From Caballeronia fortuita (GTDB taxonomy: Bacteria; Pseudomonadota; Gammaproteobacteria; Burkholderiales; Burkholderiaceae): 64,000 bases of DNA. The stretch's first letter is position 1, and every line of letters begins with the position of its first letter. The notes beneath the pieces were generated by a model. The model did no database searches and had not been told where the DNA came from. It was given only the letters and a program-made list of their open reading frames with translations. Of the stretch, positions 25,805 to 34,020 are shown in pieces. The position numbers were made by a program, and so were the translations under genes. The stretch spans positions 1-64,000 of the forward strand of contig NZ_FCNX02000019.1 of NCBI RefSeq assembly GCF_001544835.2, read 5' to 3'.

Positions 25805-26932
25805 ATGCTGCAGCCATTCGCATCGTCGGAACCGTTCACCATCGGCGTCGAACTCGAAATTCAGGTCGTCAACACGCACGACTACAACCTGACCAAGGCG
25901 ACGACCGAGCTGCTCAATCGCGTGAAGGAAGAAAGCTTCGCGGGCGCGATCAATCCCGAGACGACCGAAGGAATGATCGAGCTATCGACGGGTGTCTGCA
26001 CGAACTTCGATCAGGCGCGAAGCGAACTGCAGGTGCTGCGCGATACGCTCGTGCGCGCGGCCGACTTCCTGAACGTGGGCGTGTGCGGCGGCGGCACGAA
26101 CTTCTTCCAGAACTGGTTCGATCAGCGCTCGGACGGACGCGAACGCTCCGAATACCTGATGAATCTGTATGGCGCGCTGTATCAGCAATTCACGATCTTC
26201 GGACAGCATGTGCACGTTGGCTGCCCGGACCCCGATTCGGCGCTCGTGCTGTTGCATTCGCTGTCGCGCTATGTGCCGCACTTCGTCGCGCTGGCCGCAT
26301 CGTCTCCGTTCGTGCAGGGCAGCGACACGCAGTTCCAGTGCGCGCGGCTCAATTCGGTCGCGCCGTTTCCATTGTCGGGGCAAGCGCCGTTCATGACGCG
26401 ATGGTCCGAGTTCGAAGCGTATTTCGACCGGATGACGAACACGGGTCTCGTCAAGAGCCTGAAGGATTTCTATTGGGATATCCGCCCGAGTCCCGGCTAC
26501 GGCACCATCGAAGTGCGGGTGATGGACACACCGTTACGCGTCGAATGGGCGGCTGCGATCGCCGCGTACATTCAGGCGCTCTCCCGCCATCTGCTGATCG
26601 ATGCGCCCGTGCATCTCAGCGAGCGCGATTACGAGGTGTATCGGACGAACCGGTTCATGGCCTGCCGCTTCGGGCTGGATGGCGCCTGCGTGAATCCGGA
26701 GTCCGGTCAGCGCGGCGCGATCCGCGACGACATTCTCGCGACGCTCGACGCGATCGCCGGGCATGCGCGAATCCTCGGCGCGGAAGAAGGGCTCGACATG
26801 ATCCGGCGCACCGTGACATCCGGATCGAGCGATGCCATGTGGCTGCGCCGCGTCTACGGCGCGCACGATTCGCTGCACGAAGTGGTTCGACAGCAATGCC
26901 GGGTATGGCGCGGCGATCAGGCGCTCGGATAG
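25805..26932 (+). CDS. ybdK: YbdK-type carboxylate-amine ligase
   Basis: A 375-residue enzyme of the gamma-glutamylcysteine-ligase-like YbdK family, which couples glutamate and an amine using ATP. Landmarks: IGVELEIQ near 12-19 (Mg/ATP-binding Glu), ETTEGMIELSTG near 53-64, GGGTNFFQNW near 95-104, HVHVGCPD near 135-142, and YGTIEVRVMDTPLR near 233-246. Start chosen at 25805 on the basis of AGGA six bases upstream; an in-frame TTG at 25787 is less likely. Physiological role unsettled in the family. Confidence 0.9.
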   Translation: MLQPFASSEPFTIGVELEIQVVNTHDYNLTKATTELLNRVKEESFAGAINPETTEGMIELSTGVCTNFDQARSELQVLRDTLVRAADFLNVGVCGGGTNFFQNWFDQRSDGRERSEYLMNLYGALYQQFTIFGQHVHVGCPDPDSALVLLHSLSRYVPHFVALAASSPFVQGSDTQFQCARLNSVAPFPLSGQAPFMTRWSEFEAYFDRMTNTGLVKSLKDFYWDIRPSPGYGTIEVRVMDTPLRVEWAAAIAAYIQALSRHLLIDAPVHLSERDYEVYRTNRFMACRFGLDGACVNPESGQRGAIRDDILATLDAIAGHARILGAEEGLDMIRRTVTSGSSDAMWLRRVYGAHDSLHEVVRQQCRVWRGDQALG

Positions 26933-26984
26933 GCGACATCGACGCTGTATGATCCGCGGCACAAGTGACGAATCAGGATCGCCA

Positions 26985-27416
26985 ATGTCGTCGAACACGA
27001 ATACCAGCAAGAAGACGAAAGTGAAGAACACGCCGCCGGACAAGCACGATCTCGAAGCGATGTCCCTCTTCCGTTATGAGTTGCGCAAGTTTCTGCGCGT
27101 GTCGGAAGAGATCGCGAATGCAGCCGGCATCACGACGCTTCAGTATCAGTTGATGCTGCACATACGCGGATTCCCGGAGCGCCGATGGGCGACCGTCGGC
27201 GAACTCGCGGAACGTCTCCAGGCCGCGCCCAATGGAACCGCCGCGCTCGTGTCGCGCTGCGAGTCGGCGGGGCTCGTCACACGCAAGACCGACCAAACCG
27301 ACCGACGGCAGGTGCAGGTGCATCTGACCGCAAAAGGCGAGCGCTGTCTGCTCAGGCTCGCTGCCGCGCACAAGGCGCACTACGGATCGTTCGGCTGGGT
27401 GTTCGGCGAGGGCTGA
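26985..27416 (+). CDS. MarR-family regulator
   Basis: A 143-residue winged-helix regulator: a basic N-terminal tail (KKTKVKNTPPDK), dimer helix, recognition region VGELAERLQAAPNGTAALVSR and wing TDQTDRRQVQVHLTAKGE. It starts 53 bases after ybdK and lies 49 bases before a ClC-type gene, the nearest candidates for control. No operator identified. Confidence 0.88.
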   Translation: MSSNTNTSKKTKVKNTPPDKHDLEAMSLFRYELRKFLRVSEEIANAAGITTLQYQLMLHIRGFPERRWATVGELAERLQAAPNGTAALVSRCESAGLVTRKTDQTDRRQVQVHLTAKGERCLLRLAAAHKAHYGSFGWVFGEG

Positions 27417-27465
27417 GTTCAGTTTATGTCACAATGTGCCTTAAATTCGATTCGACGATTTCCTG

Positions 27466-28773
27466 ATGCGCGTTCCTGGATTCATTGACCGGCGCACGCT
27501 GCTGCGTGCAAGAAGACTGTGGCTGCACTACGGCGCGTTCTGGCTCGGCGCGGTAGCGACAGGGCTCGTCGCGGTGTTGTATGCGCGCCTGATCGACTTC
27601 GGATACAACAACTTTCTGCGCGTCACCGCGGTCTATTGGTGGCTGCCGCTGCTGATTACGCCCGCTATCGGCGCGTTCGGCGTCTGGGTGACGCGCCGCT
27701 TCTTTCCGGGCGCTGAAGGCAGCGGTATTCCGCAAGTCATCGCGATGCTTCACGACGGCCGCGATCTGGGACCGAAGCTTCTGACGATCCGCATTCTCGT
27801 GGGCAAGATCGCGGTGTCGTTTCTGTCGATACTCGGCGGCTTCACCATCGGGCGCGAAGGACCGACCATCCACGTCGGCGCGGCGCTCATGTTCAGCCTG
27901 CGCCGCTTCTATCCGGCGCGCGTGCGCAGCATGCGTGGCGGCGCGCTCGAACGCAATCTTGCGCTCGCGGGCGCGGCAGCGGGATTATCCGCCGCGTTCA
28001 ATGCGCCGCTCGCGGGCGTGGTGTTCGCCATCGAGGAACTCACGCGCAGCTTCGAGCAGCGCACGAGCGGCGTGCTCATCACGGCGATCATCTTCGCGGG
28101 GATCGTGTCGCTCGGGCTGCAAGGCAACTACACCTATTTCGGCACGATCGATTTCAGCGGGCACTTTCCCGAGTCGCTCGCGCTCGCCGTCATTCTGCTC
28201 GGCGTCGTGACGGGCATCGCGGGCGGTATCTTCTGCTGGCTGCTGCTCAATACGCAACGCTGGATGCCGGCTCAACTCGTGAGCTGGCGTCAGGCGCGGC
28301 CGGTTGCCTTCGGTGCGGCATGCGGCCTCGTGATCGCCGTGATCGGCGTGGCGGCGGGCGGGCACACGTTCGGCAGCGGCTACGCCGAAGCGCGCGGCAT
28401 GCTCGAAGGCGGCTCGCAACTCGGCGCGAGCTATCCGCTGCTGAAAATGGCGTCGATGATCGGCTCGTATCTTCCGGGCGCGCCAGGCGGACTTTTCGCG
28501 CCATCGCTCGCAATCGGCGCGGGCATCGGCAATGCGCTGCATCTCGTCTTCGGCGGCATGCAGTTGCCGATGCTGATCGCGCTCGGAATGGTCGGCTATC
28601 TCGCCGCCGTCACGCAGAGTCCTATCACGGCGTTCGTGATCGTCATCGAGATGATCAATGGACACGCGCTCGTGCTCTCGCTGATGGCCACGGCGCTGAT
28701 CTCCAGCCAGGTTTCGAAGCTGTTCGCACCGCCGCTCTATGAAGCGCTCGCGCATAAGTACATGAGCAAGTAG
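27466..28773 (+). CDS. clcA: ClC-family chloride channel or H+/Cl- antiporter
   Basis: A 435-residue integral membrane protein with the ClC selectivity motifs GSGIP, GREGP (gating glutamate Glu131) and GGLFAPSL. A second Glu-Glu pair in VFAIEELTRSFEQ corresponds to the proton-path glutamate of E. coli ClC, so exchange of protons for chloride is more likely than a passive channel. No C-terminal CBS domains. Possible roles are acid resistance and charge balance. Confidence 0.92.
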   Translation: MRVPGFIDRRTLLRARRLWLHYGAFWLGAVATGLVAVLYARLIDFGYNNFLRVTAVYWWLPLLITPAIGAFGVWVTRRFFPGAEGSGIPQVIAMLHDGRDLGPKLLTIRILVGKIAVSFLSILGGFTIGREGPTIHVGAALMFSLRRFYPARVRSMRGGALERNLALAGAAAGLSAAFNAPLAGVVFAIEELTRSFEQRTSGVLITAIIFAGIVSLGLQGNYTYFGTIDFSGHFPESLALAVILLGVVTGIAGGIFCWLLLNTQRWMPAQLVSWRQARPVAFGAACGLVIAVIGVAAGGHTFGSGYAEARGMLEGGSQLGASYPLLKMASMIGSYLPGAPGGLFAPSLAIGAGIGNALHLVFGGMQLPMLIALGMVGYLAAVTQSPITAFVIVIEMINGHALVLSLMATALISSQVSKLFAPPLYEALAHKYMSK

Positions 28774-28881
28774 CGCGCGGCGCGCGATTCTCGTGCGCGC
28801 GGTTGCTTCGCCTCGCCGTTAGCGATAATCTTGAAACGTTCGTGTCCGTCCAACGCGGGTTAACCCGGAGACAATCGTTTC

Positions 28882-29352
28882 GTGAAGCGAACGTGGGCTA
28901 TCTCCAGCATCGTCATCGTCAGCGCGATCCTTGGCGGATGCGGCAAGGACGGATCGCGAAACGCCACTCAGGAAACGGGCGCATCCGCGAGTCAGGCAGC
29001 GGATCAGGCCGCGTCGTCGGCGAGCGGGGTGCAGGCGGCATCAAGCGCGCAAGTGCCGGGCGCGCTGGCCGTCGTCAAGCAAGCGCAGTTGCCGGGCGAA
29101 GCCGCCGAAACGCTGCGTCTCATCAAAGCAGGCGGTCCGTTCCCGTTCGGCGAGGACGGCGTTCTCTTTCGCAACAGCGCGGGATTGCTCGCGCAGCATC
29201 CGCGCGGCTATTACCACGCTTACACCGTCCGCACGCCAGGCTCTTCGGATCGCGGGCAGCGCCGCATCGTCTGCGGCGGCGCGCGCAAGCAGACCAGCGA
29301 CTGCTACTACACCGACGATTACTACGCCAGCTTCAAGCGCATCGCGCCATAG
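28882..29352 (+). CDS. RNase Sa/T1-like lipoprotein lacking catalytic Glu and His
   Basis: A 156-residue protein starting with GTG. The signal ends in a lipobox at Cys20 (LGGC), followed by an Ala/Ser-rich spacer to about 66. Residues 68-156 clearly match microbial guanyl-specific RNases: LPGEAAETLRLIKAGGPFPF, GYYHAYTVRTPG and SDRGQRRIVCGG. In RNase Sa the segment reads YYHEYTV, where Glu54 is the general base, and TGDHY, where His85 is the acid. Here these are Ala113 (YYHAY) and Tyr147 (TDDYY), while the Arg cluster (Arg124, 127, 128) is kept. The enzyme should be inactive as an RNase. No barstar-type inhibitor gene is adjacent. Confidence 0.9.
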   Translation: MKRTWAISSIVIVSAILGGCGKDGSRNATQETGASASQAADQAASSASGVQAASSAQVPGALAVVKQAQLPGEAAETLRLIKAGGPFPFGEDGVLFRNSAGLLAQHPRGYYHAYTVRTPGSSDRGQRRIVCGGARKQTSDCYYTDDYYASFKRIAP

Positions 29353-29574
29353 CGAGTTCGACGCCCGTCGAATAAGCAACGCCAACACAAAGTAATGCCC
29401 GGTAACGCCTGAGGCGAATTGCGCATTGATCGGCGATTCGACGAAGCGGGCCTTGGCCTATCGTTCGATACGGCGGTTCGATCCGCCGCGACACACCACA
29501 GTTCGATGCGACGACGAAGCGCGCACACGAGCTGTCGGTTGAACGAGACCATCCATCTGGGAAACAGGCCAACC

Positions 29575-30207
29575 ATGAATTCAGGAAAGAAGCTGCGCAG
29601 CCGGTCAATCGATGCCCGACACCGCGCGCGTCTCGCGGCGTGCTTGCTGTTGACGTCGCTCGGGGCGATATCGGTATCGCATGCGGCGAGCTTTCGTTGT
29701 CCGCGTGACGCGTCCGCGTCAGAGCGAATCGTCTGCGCGGACCCCGCGCTTTCATCGCTCGACGATAAACTCGCCGCCGTGTTCCGCGCAGCGCACGAAG
29801 CGGCGCCCGATCCCACGGCGCTCGATGCCGACCGCGTCACGCAATGGCAATGGCGTCAGCGAAACTGCAAGGACAAGGCGTGCGTGGCGGACTGGTACAC
29901 GCGACGAATCTCGGAACTGGAGGCGGACGTCGTGCATGGCATGACGCAGACCGCGAAGAGGACGAAGGCGGGCATCGCGGAACAGCGGCTAGCGCCATCG
30001 GCGGAAGCGGCCGTGTTGCGTCTGAAAGGATTGGCGGCGGCGAAGGACGAGCAGACGGGCGCCGTGCCGGGGCAGGGCGATATCGAACGGCTGCGGACCG
30101 TGACGCCCATGTCCATGCTCAACATGTCGCACTCGTCGATGACCGGACGCGCGTCCGCGCCATGCCCAACCGGTTGCGCGCAAGGCCAGGTTCGCATCGC
30201 GTTCTGA
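29575..30207 (+). CDS. LprI-like (DUF1311) secreted protein
   Basis: A 210-residue protein with a signal peptide (ACLLLTSLGAISVSHA, cleavage near 38) and the LprI/DUF1311 domain: FRCPRDASASERIVCADPAL, LDDKLAAVFRAA and WRQRNCKDKACVADWYTRR with paired cysteines. Members include a lysozyme-inhibitor lipoprotein, but most have unknown role. The C-terminal part after residue 140 is not conserved-looking. Terminator follows at 30215. Confidence 0.8.
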   Translation: MNSGKKLRSRSIDARHRARLAACLLLTSLGAISVSHAASFRCPRDASASERIVCADPALSSLDDKLAAVFRAAHEAAPDPTALDADRVTQWQWRQRNCKDKACVADWYTRRISELEADVVHGMTQTAKRTKAGIAEQRLAPSAEAAVLRLKGLAAAKDEQTGAVPGQGDIERLRTVTPMSMLNMSHSSMTGRASAPCPTGCAQGQVRIAF

Positions 30208-30214
30208 TCGCGAA

Positions 30215-30245
30215 GGAAAACGCGCCGTGACAGGCCGCGTTTTCC
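30215..30245 (+). terminator. Intrinsic terminator after the LprI-like gene
   Basis: A 10-bp stem (GGAAAACGCG at 30215-30224 with CGCGTTTTCC at 30236-30245) and an 11-base loop, with the T-run inside the distal arm, starts 8 bases after the stop codon. Confidence 0.75.
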
Positions 30246-30456
30246 CGCCGATGAAAACCGTCCATCCGTACGATGTAATTGGGCGCGTAGAAAATGTAAA
30301 AGTACGACGTACAGTTTCTGTTTGTCTAAACTGGACTTGTCCGAAACGGCCGCCAAGGGGCGGCGATGCCTTCTATTTGGCGAATCGATTCGCCCTCGGT
30401 CATCGGCGAAATGTTTCGATATCCTGCATAACGACGACATCACCGGATAAGCACGC

Positions 30457-30702
30457 ATGAGATCGTACACGGAAGTCGAACGCGAGCTGCTTTTCCTCAA
30501 GACCGCCGTCTCGTTGCTGGAACGGGCGGATATCGATTGGTGCAATGGCACGCCGGTCAAGGAACCCGCTTACTGGCGAAGCAGGCTCGAACATATCGTC
30601 GATGCATGGCCGCGCGACAGCAATCTGGAATCGAAAGCGCGGGAAGTCAGCGATCGCCTGCAGCGTCTCAGCGCACGCGATGGCATGAAACGGCTCGGCT
30701 GA
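30457..30702 (+). CDS. Hypothetical 81-residue protein
   Basis: A small, strongly helical, charged protein (YTEVERELLFLKTAVSLLER near the N-terminus). No domain is recognised and the ribosome site is weak (CGGATAAGCACGC). Base and codon pattern are coding-like and the frame is clean, so it is kept at moderate confidence. Confidence 0.6.
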   Translation: MRSYTEVERELLFLKTAVSLLERADIDWCNGTPVKEPAYWRSRLEHIVDAWPRDSNLESKAREVSDRLQRLSARDGMKRLG

Positions 30703-30758
30703 AACGCACGTCCGCCGCGAAATTTCACGCAGGCAAAGGCGTCGCCGCCAACTCTTGT

Positions 30759-30779
30759 ATAAGACATAAGACATAAGAC
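30759..30779 (+). promoter_or_regulatory. Three tandem ATAAGAC repeats upstream of acnB promoter
   Basis: ATAAGAC occurs three times without gaps (30759-30765, 30766-30772, 30773-30779), preceded by TCTTGT. The array ends two bases before the -35 box of the acnB promoter, the position expected for a regulator-binding site. The bound protein is unknown. Confidence 0.65.
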
Positions 30780-30781
30780 AT

Positions 30782-30810
30782 TTGACGCGATGCGCCATCG
30801 CATGTAAAAT
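30782..30810 (+). promoter_or_regulatory. Sigma-70-type promoter of acnB
   Basis: TTGACG (-35, 30782-30787), a 17-base spacer, and TAAAAT (-10, 30805-30810), near consensus at ideal spacing, about 80 bases before the acnB start. Confidence 0.78.
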
Positions 30811-30888
30811 CGCGCTCAAAGCAATGCCCGGCGCAGCTTCGGCGTGTCTGGAAAGACTTCCCCTGCAACGCAATAACAACGGTCCCTC

Positions 30889-33474
30889 ATGCTTGAAAAT
30901 TTTCGCGCTCATGTAGCCGCGCGCGCCGCGCTCGGCATTCCTCCTCTGCCTCTGACGGCGCAGCAGACCGCCGAACTGGTCGAGCTGCTGACGAATCCGC
31001 CCGCGGGCGAAGAGCAGACGCTGGTCGATCTCATCACCAACCGCGTGCCCGCTGGCGTGGACGACGCCGCGCGCGTCAAGGCGGGCTTCCTCGCCGCCGT
31101 CGCGAAGGGCGAGACCGCCTGCGCGCTGATCTCGCGACAGCGCGCCACCGAACTGCTCGGCACCATGCTGGGCGGCTACAACATCGCGCCGCTGATCGAA
31201 TTGCTCTCGGACGCCGAAGTGGGCGCGGTGGCGGCCGAAGCGCTGAAGAAGACGTTGCTGATGTTCGACCAGTTCCACGACGTGAAGGAACTCGCCGATA
31301 ACGGCAATGCCCACGCGCGCGCAGTGCTGCAAAGCTGGGCCGATGCCGAATGGTTCACGAGCCGTCCGGAAGTGCCGCAAAGCCTGACCGTCACCGTGTT
31401 CAAGGTCACGGGCGAAACGAATACCGACGACCTCTCGCCGGCTCCCGACGCCACCACGCGCCCGGACATTCCGCTGCACGCGCTGGCGATGCTGAAGAAC
31501 GCGCGTCCCGGCATCACGCCGGAAGAAGATGGCAAGCGCGGCCCGGTCGCGTTCATCGAATCGCTGAAAGAGAAGGGCCATCTCGTCGCGTATGTGGGCG
31601 ACGTGGTCGGCACGGGTTCATCGCGCAAGTCGGCGACCAACTCGGTGCTGTGGTTCACCGGCGAAGACATTCCGTTCATCCCGAACAAGCGTTTCGGCGG
31701 CGTGTGTCTCGGCGGCAAGATCGCCCCGATCTTTTACAACACGATGGAAGACGCAGGCGCATTGCCGATCGAACTCGATGTCTCGAAGATGGAAATGGGC
31801 GATGTCGTCGAACTGCGCCCGTACGAAGGAAAGGCGCTGAAGAACGGCGAAGTGATCGCCGAATTCCAGGTCAAGTCCGACGTGCTGTTCGACGAAGTGC
31901 GCGCCGGCGGCCGCATTCCGCTCATCATCGGTCGCGGCTTGACGGCGAAGGCGCGTGAAGCGCTCGGCCTCGCGGCGTCGACGCTGTTCCGCCTGCCGCA
32001 GCAGCCCGCCGACAGCGGCCGTGGCTTCTCGCTCGCGCAAAAGATGGTTGGCCGCGCATGCGGTCTGCCGGAAGGCCAGGGCGTGCGTCCGGGCACGTAT
32101 TGCGAACCGCGCATGACGTCGGTCGGCTCGCAGGACACGACCGGCCCGATGACCCGCGACGAACTGAAGGATCTCGCATGCCTCGGCTTCTCGGCCGATC
32201 TCGTCATGCAGTCGTTCTGTCACACGGCCGCGTATCCCAAGCCTGTCGACGTGAAGACGCATCAGACGCTGCCGAACTTCATCAGCACGCGCGGCGGCAT
32301 TTCGCTGCGCCCCGGCGACGGCGTGATCCACTCGTGGCTGAACCGCATGCTGCTGCCCGATACCGTCGGCACCGGCGGCGACTCGCACACGCGCTTCCCG
32401 ATCGGCATCAGCTTCCCGGCGGGATCGGGTCTGGTCGCGTTCGCGGCGGCCACCGGCACGATGCCGCTCGACATGCCGGAATCGGTGCTCGTGCGCTTCA
32501 AGGGCAAGATGCAGCCGGGCGTCACGCTGCGCGACCTCGTCAACGCCATTCCGCTGTACGCCATCAAGGCGGGCACGCTGACGGTCGCGAAGCAAGGCAA
32601 GAAGAACATCTTCTCGGGCCGCATCCTCGAAATCGAAGGTCTGCCCGATCTGAAGGTCGAGCAGGCGTTCGAACTGTCGGATGCGTCCGCCGAGCGTTCG
32701 GCTGCGGGTTGCACGGTGCATCTGAACAAGGAACCGATCATCGAATATCTCAACAGCAACATCACGCTGTTGAAGTGGATGATCGCGCAGGGCTATCAGG
32801 ACCCGCGCAGCCTGCAACGCCGTATTAAGGCCATGGAAGCGTGGCTCGCCGATCCTCAATTGCTGCAGCCGGACGCCGACGCGCAATACGCCGCCGTCAT
32901 CGAAATCGATCTGGCCGATATCCACGAGCCGATCGTCGCGTGCCCGAACGATCCGGACGACGTGAAGACGCTGTCGGACGTGGCTGGCGCTACGATCGAC
33001 GAAGTGTTCATCGGTTCGTGCATGACGAATATCGGCCACTTCCGCGCAGCGTCGAAGCTGCTCGAAGGCAAGCGCGACATTCCGGTCAAGCTGTGGGTCG
33101 CGCCGCCGACCAAGATGGACCAGAAGCAACTGACCGAAGAAGGCCATTACGGTGTGTTCGGCACGGCGGGCGCGCGCACCGAAATGCCGGGCTGCTCGCT
33201 GTGCATGGGCAATCAGGCGCAAGTGCGCGAAGGCGCAACGGTCATGTCGACGTCGACGCGTAACTTCCCGAACCGTCTGGGCAAGAACACGAACGTGTAT
33301 CTCGGATCGGCGGAACTGGCGGCAATCTGCTCGCGTCTGGGCAAGATTCCGACGAAGGAAGAGTACATGGCCGACATGGGCGTGCTGAACGCCAACGGCG
33401 ACAAGATCTATCAGTACATGAACTTCGACCGCATCGAAGACTTCAAGGAAGTCGCCGACACCGTGCAGATGTAA
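30889..33474 (+). CDS. acnB: Aconitate hydratase B / 2-methylisocitrate dehydratase
   Basis: An 861-residue cytoplasmic iron-sulfur enzyme converting citrate to isocitrate, and 2-methyl-cis-aconitate hydration in the methylcitrate cycle. The N-terminal HEAT-like domain (LENFRAHVAARAALGIPP) identifies the AcnB type. [4Fe-4S] ligands Cys711 (GSCMTNIGHF), Cys769 and Cys772 (GCSLCMG) match the E. coli AcnB positions within one residue. Length and sequence are normal. It has its own promoter with an operator-like repeat and is followed by an intrinsic terminator, so it is monocistronic. Confidence 0.97.
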   Translation: MLENFRAHVAARAALGIPPLPLTAQQTAELVELLTNPPAGEEQTLVDLITNRVPAGVDDAARVKAGFLAAVAKGETACALISRQRATELLGTMLGGYNIAPLIELLSDAEVGAVAAEALKKTLLMFDQFHDVKELADNGNAHARAVLQSWADAEWFTSRPEVPQSLTVTVFKVTGETNTDDLSPAPDATTRPDIPLHALAMLKNARPGITPEEDGKRGPVAFIESLKEKGHLVAYVGDVVGTGSSRKSATNSVLWFTGEDIPFIPNKRFGGVCLGGKIAPIFYNTMEDAGALPIELDVSKMEMGDVVELRPYEGKALKNGEVIAEFQVKSDVLFDEVRAGGRIPLIIGRGLTAKAREALGLAASTLFRLPQQPADSGRGFSLAQKMVGRACGLPEGQGVRPGTYCEPRMTSVGSQDTTGPMTRDELKDLACLGFSADLVMQSFCHTAAYPKPVDVKTHQTLPNFISTRGGISLRPGDGVIHSWLNRMLLPDTVGTGGDSHTRFPIGISFPAGSGLVAFAAATGTMPLDMPESVLVRFKGKMQPGVTLRDLVNAIPLYAIKAGTLTVAKQGKKNIFSGRILEIEGLPDLKVEQAFELSDASAERSAAGCTVHLNKEPIIEYLNSNITLLKWMIAQGYQDPRSLQRRIKAMEAWLADPQLLQPDADAQYAAVIEIDLADIHEPIVACPNDPDDVKTLSDVAGATIDEVFIGSCMTNIGHFRAASKLLEGKRDIPVKLWVAPPTKMDQKQLTEEGHYGVFGTAGARTEMPGCSLCMGNQAQVREGATVMSTSTRNFPNRLGKNTNVYLGSAELAAICSRLGKIPTKEEYMADMGVLNANGDKIYQYMNFDRIEDFKEVADTVQM

Positions 33475-33499
33475 GCACGCTGGTTTTAGCTTTGCTCGT

Positions 33500-33532
33500 A
33501 GCGCCGCAATCGAAAGATCGCGGCGCTTTTTT
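33500..33532 (+). terminator. Intrinsic terminator of acnB
   Basis: AGCGCCGC (33500-33507) pairs with GCGGCGCT (33520-33527), followed by TTTTT, 25 bases after the acnB stop codon. Confidence 0.88.
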
Positions 33533-33566
33533 CTTGCCGCGCCTCGAGTATCGGGCGCTGCATGCA

Positions 33567-34010
33567 TCAGTCGCCTTCGCGCGGCAGCAGCGCGGCGAGC
33601 AATCGCCTGAGTTCGAGACTTTCCTTCGACGTGAGCCGCGCCGTGAGAATGCGCTCGACCTCTTCTACGCGCGGGCGCAGCGTCGCGAGTTGCTTCTTTC
33701 CGGCGGCGGTCAGAAAGAGCACGTAGCTGCGCTTGTCGACGAGATCGTCGGAGCGCTCGATGAGGCCGTTGCGGACCATGCGCGCGACGAGATCGGCGAT
33801 GGTCGAACGGTCCACGTCGAGCTCGTCGCCGAGTTGCCGCTGATTCACGCCGGGCGTCTTGTGCAGGATTTCGAGCGCCGCGTACTGCACGCTCGTGATG
33901 TCGGCGGAAACCTCGGCGAGCCACACCGCGACATGGCGTTGCTGTGCGCGCCGCACGAGGCTGCCCGTATATTTCGACAATGCGTCGGGATGGTCTTCTT
34001 TCTTCGGCAA
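33567..34010 (-). CDS. MarR-family regulator next to a 3-hydroxybenzoate monooxygenase-like gene
   Basis: A winged-helix regulator of about 147 residues: helix TGSLVRRAQQRHVAVWLAEV, recognition region QRQLGDELDVDRSTIADLV and wing DDLVDKRSYVLFLTAAGKK. The start is uncertain: a TTG at 34010 gives the usual length with no strong ribosome site, while an ATG at 34079 would overlap the upstream gene and add an Arg-rich segment. Last gene of a minus-strand operon. In Comamonas testosteroni a MarR protein (MobR) controls the related mobA gene, so that role is plausible. Confidence 0.82.
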   Translation of the reverse strand: MPKKEDHPDALSKYTGSLVRRAQQRHVAVWLAEVSADITSVQYAALEILHKTPGVNQRQLGDELDVDRSTIADLVARMVRNGLIERSDDLVDKRSYVLFLTAAGKKQLATLRPRVEEVERILTARLTSKESLELRRLLAALLPREGD

Positions 34011-34020
34011 TTTGATCGGT

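Noticed and set aside
25639..26952. A 437-codon plus-strand frame over ybdK
   Set aside because: Out of frame with the clear YbdK protein; Arg-rich shadow.
31618..33924. A 768-codon open frame antisense to acnB
   Set aside because: Composition is Arg/His/Asp-rich, no family resemblance; expected shadow in GC-rich coding DNA.
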